The notes under the pieces: model-generated
The model's input: only the letters and a program-made list of their open reading frames with translations
What the model was told of the DNA's origin: nothing
The model's database searches: none
Shown: positions 5,496 through 7,119 of the stretch, piece by piece
Layout of the letters: every line of letters starts with the position of its first letter
How positions within the stretch are numbered: position 1 is the first letter of the stretch
Origin: Planctomycetaceae bacterium
GTDB taxonomy: Bacteria > Planctomycetota > Planctomycetia > Pirellulales > Thermoguttaceae
Reading direction: 5' to 3'
NCBI GenBank assembly: GCA_031278315.1
Contig: JAITKS010000404.1
Span: forward strand, 1 to 7,119
DNA length: 7,119 nucleotides
Program-made: the position numbers and the translations under genes

Positions 5496-6576
5496 ATGAA
5501 GTCTCGCTTGAATCATCGGAAGAGTTTTTTGCTGACCATTGAAATCTTGTATTTTTGATTCCCAAAGCTTTTTCGATTTTTTTTATAACTGTTGATTGTT
5601 CCGGTCCGCCTTCACAATGGTACTTCGCGCCATTGTCAAAAGTAAGAGTATAAAAGCCGCTGTTTTCATCACGCTCCGGCGCGACACTTAAACCGAGATC
5701 CTGGTGTATTTTTCTAAGTTTTGCCAACGTGTGTGAATAATGTCTTTTATCCGGCCAAAAACTAAAATATTCGAGTCTGAGAAGTGGTGTCATATCACCG
5801 TCTTCAATACTGACGTCGTCAACAGCAAAATATCTAATGTCATTTAGGTGTTTCAAAAAAGAAAGATTATGTAAATTAGGACAGGAAATATATTTTACAA
5901 CTTGTAATTTTTTACATTGTTCTAATATACCTTCAATCTGAATCTTTTTACAATGTGCAAACATCAAATCTTCTAATAATTGTAACTTTGTTAATGGACG
6001 TATATCACATAAATTTTTTCCTTGTATGTGGTGATAAAGTTTTAGTGATTGAAATCGTTCAAGTCCGGTCAATGATGTTATTAAACCGCCGCACATATAT
6101 AAACTAACAAGATTACGGTAATAAGGAAGAGATTCTAATGTTTCGTATTTATAACCGCCTAAAAATAATGACTTTAATTTAGATGTTTGAGACGACGGTA
6201 AAGTCAGGTGACGATGCCAATCAACTACTAAAGTTTCAAGTCCGTGCAATCGCGACAAATTGACAGGTTGAGGAGTTTGTGAAATACGAATATACTTCAA
6301 ATGAGTACACCGTTCAATTGCGGATATATCAATATTTTTTGAATCAAAAATATTGATTCCGAAAAGATTTTTCATGTTCAGTATAAAATCCAAATTTCCG
6401 CTAGTAAAACCGCGATCTGGTGAAATACAAATCATCATATTAATTTTATTTTGCTTAACGATATCAATCGCTTCCTCAATATCGTTGGAACTCATCGTGA
6501 GCATTTTATATTGAATGTATTTTTCACCTTTGCCCTCTTGATAATAGGTACAAGGATAAGTTATAATCTCAATCAT
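5494..6576 (-). CDS. Leucine-rich-repeat protein, probable immunity protein
   Basis: A 360-residue protein with no signal peptide or membrane segment, so probably cytoplasmic. Residues 1-60 form an alpha/beta-looking lead-in (IEIITYPC, then EEAIDIVKQNKINMMICIS). From about 61 to 285, irregular leucine-rich repeats of about 20-25 residues recur, for example LKYIRISQ, LETLVVDW, LKSLFLGG, LVSLYMCGG, LEDLMFAHC, LQVVKYISCPNL, IRYFAVDDV and LEYFSFWP. A distinct C-terminal module (about 305-345, GFYTLTFDNGAKYH then a helix ending KALGI) precedes a Ser/Asp-rich tail. It starts 21 bases after the HINT-toxin stop and has its own strong Shine-Dalgarno site. Known immunity proteins follow their toxin genes, and repeat proteins can fill this role; hence the inference that it binds and neutralises the toxin tip. 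It could instead be an unrelated LRR protein. No specific family is recognised. Confidence 0.7.
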   Translation of the reverse strand: MIEIITYPCTYYQEGKGEKYIQYKMLTMSSNDIEEAIDIVKQNKINMMICISPDRGFTSGNLDFILNMKNLFGINIFDSKNIDISAIERCTHLKYIRISQTPQPVNLSRLHGLETLVVDWHRHLTLPSSQTSKLKSLFLGGYKYETLESLPYYRNLVSLYMCGGLITSLTGLERFQSLKLYHHIQGKNLCDIRPLTKLQLLEDLMFAHCKKIQIEGILEQCKKLQVVKYISCPNLHNLSFLKHLNDIRYFAVDDVSIEDGDMTPLLRLEYFSFWPDKRHYSHTLAKLRKIHQDLGLSVAPERDENSGFYTLTFDNGAKYHCEGGPEQSTVIKKIEKALGIKNTRFQWSAKNSSDDSSETS

Positions 6577-6589
6577 TTAATTCCTCTTT
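6577..6589 (-). promoter_or_regulatory. Strong Shine-Dalgarno site of the LRR gene
   Basis: On the minus strand AAAGAGG is followed by six bases and then the ATG at 6576, near-ideal spacing. It fixes the start of the LRR gene and lies in the 21-base gap after the toxin stop. None of the four plus-strand genes has a comparable site. Confidence 0.7.
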
Positions 6590-6597
6590 AATTTCTT

Positions 6598-7119
6598 TTA
6601 TTCATCCGCCTTTTCGATACGGAGATATTTCTCTCCTGGCGAATTGATTTTATTGTAGTTATATGGACTTTTAACACCTCCTTTATCTGTTCTTATTCTA
6701 TTAGCTTCATCAATAAAAGATTGTTTAGTAGAAGAAGCATCAGTCCATTCAATATTTGTCCTTTTAACTTTATACGTATCTTCTATTCTTTTCGCAGAAG
6801 TCTCAGCTCTAAAATTATCACCTTTGCCATGGTATTTCATATTATTATTATTGAAATTAATAGTATAAGAACCATTTGCATTATGTACCAGTACAACGCT
6901 TGCGCCGTTTTGGTATGCTTCGACATTGGCAATTACAAAGTAATTGTGATTGTCTGCAACGGTGAAATTATAAACCGTAATTCCTTCGGGAAATTCTAAA
7001 CGTTCTGTAAAAGCAAGTGTTGAAAGTTCGTTGTTTGCGCCAAGAAAAGTATCGCCGACTTTTAAGTCTTTTGCTTCGACATAATAGCCTTTTTCCGATG
7101 ACGCAATGTTTTCGTGATG
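6598..7119 (-). CDS. Polymorphic toxin C-terminus: HINT domain plus GIY-YIG-like tip (partial)
   Basis: The minus-strand frame is open from the window edge to a TAA at 6598-6600: 173 residues visible, N-terminus missing. Residues 1-80 are the end of a HINT (Hedgehog/intein) domain: GYYVEAKDLKVGDTFL, then VYNFTVADNHNYFVI and the terminal VVLVHN, where N80 would be the self-cleavage asparagine. Residues 81-173 are the releasable toxin tip. It reads GSY (83-85), ten residues, YHG (96-98), then KG and R104, a later E138 in FIDEANRIR, and N154/N156 in YNYNKINSPG. That GxY-x10-YxG spacing with downstream R, E and N fits the GIY-YIG (URI-fold) nuclease pattern, known among polymorphic toxins. R is 6 residues after the YHG glycine, slightly closer than usual, and H replaces I. 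An ATG at 6840 is internal and should not be taken as the start. HINT call strong; nuclease call moderate. Confidence 0.8.
   Translation of the reverse strand, partial: HHENIASSEKGYYVEAKDLKVGDTFLGANNELSTLAFTERLEFPEGITVYNFTVADNHNYFVIANVEAYQNGASVVLVHNANGSYTINFNNNNMKYHGKGDNFRAETSAKRIEDTYKVKRTNIEWTDASSTKQSFIDEANRIRTDKGGVKSPYNYNKINSPGEKYLRIEKADE

Noticed and set aside
6598..6840. Stand-alone 80-residue gene starting at the ATG at 6840
   Set aside because: The frame continues upstream without a stop to the window edge and encodes a HINT domain, so this ATG is an internal methionine.
6721..6999. 92-residue plus-strand open frame
   Set aside because: It is antisense to the HINT/toxin frame, which has clear domain motifs; the plus-strand product shows no recognisable features.

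Overview
The window is AT-rich bacterial DNA with standard stop-codon use. Its two halves converge: a four-gene plus-strand cluster for cell-surface carbohydrate work, and a minus-strand toxin/immunity pair entering from the right edge. No rRNA, tRNA, transposase, integrase or CRISPR array was seen. The host cannot be named from sequence alone. AT-rich leaders without Shine-Dalgarno sites, dispersed GC-rich hairpin repeats in AT-rich spacers and a HINT-type polymorphic toxin would fit an AT-rich planctomycete/PVC-type or another environmental or gut Gram-negative lineage. This is a low-confidence guess.

Left spacer (1-517): no gene, but many repeats. There are three hairpins built on one GATGC-stem-loop-stem plan, one of them inverted; a composite repeat with 15-bp and 9-bp internal periods; a possible promoter with a palindrome at its expected start point; a 19-bp near-perfect palindrome; and a 13-bp tandem array before the first gene.

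Plus-strand cluster (518-5194): a GT4-type glycosyltransferase, a threonine ammonia-lyase with a C-terminal ACT domain (ilvA type), a NodB-type polysaccharide deacetylase, and a FemAB/CelD-like GNAT acyltransferase. Three of the four are typical of exopolysaccharide or glycan-assembly loci: one adds a sugar, one removes N-acetyl groups, one transfers an acyl or aminoacyl group. The amino-acid enzyme is the odd member. ilvA and the deacetylase are 9 bp apart and probably co-transcribed; the other gaps are 137 and 91 bp.

Central spacer (5195-5493): a second, rearranged copy of the composite repeat from the left spacer, so the cluster is bracketed by same-orientation copies. A 21-bp perfect direct repeat and a weak terminator-like hairpin are also here.

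Minus-strand pair (7119 to 5494): the C-terminal 173 residues of a large protein made of a HINT (intein-like) autoprocessing domain ending in LVHN, followed by a toxin tip of about 93 residues. The tip keeps the spacing and candidate catalytic residues of a GIY-YIG (URI-fold) nuclease. Twenty-one bases downstream, with the only good Shine-Dalgarno site in the window, is a 360-residue leucine-rich-repeat protein without a signal peptide, probably the cognate immunity protein. This pair is the most interesting content of the window. The toxin's N-terminal delivery region lies beyond the right edge.
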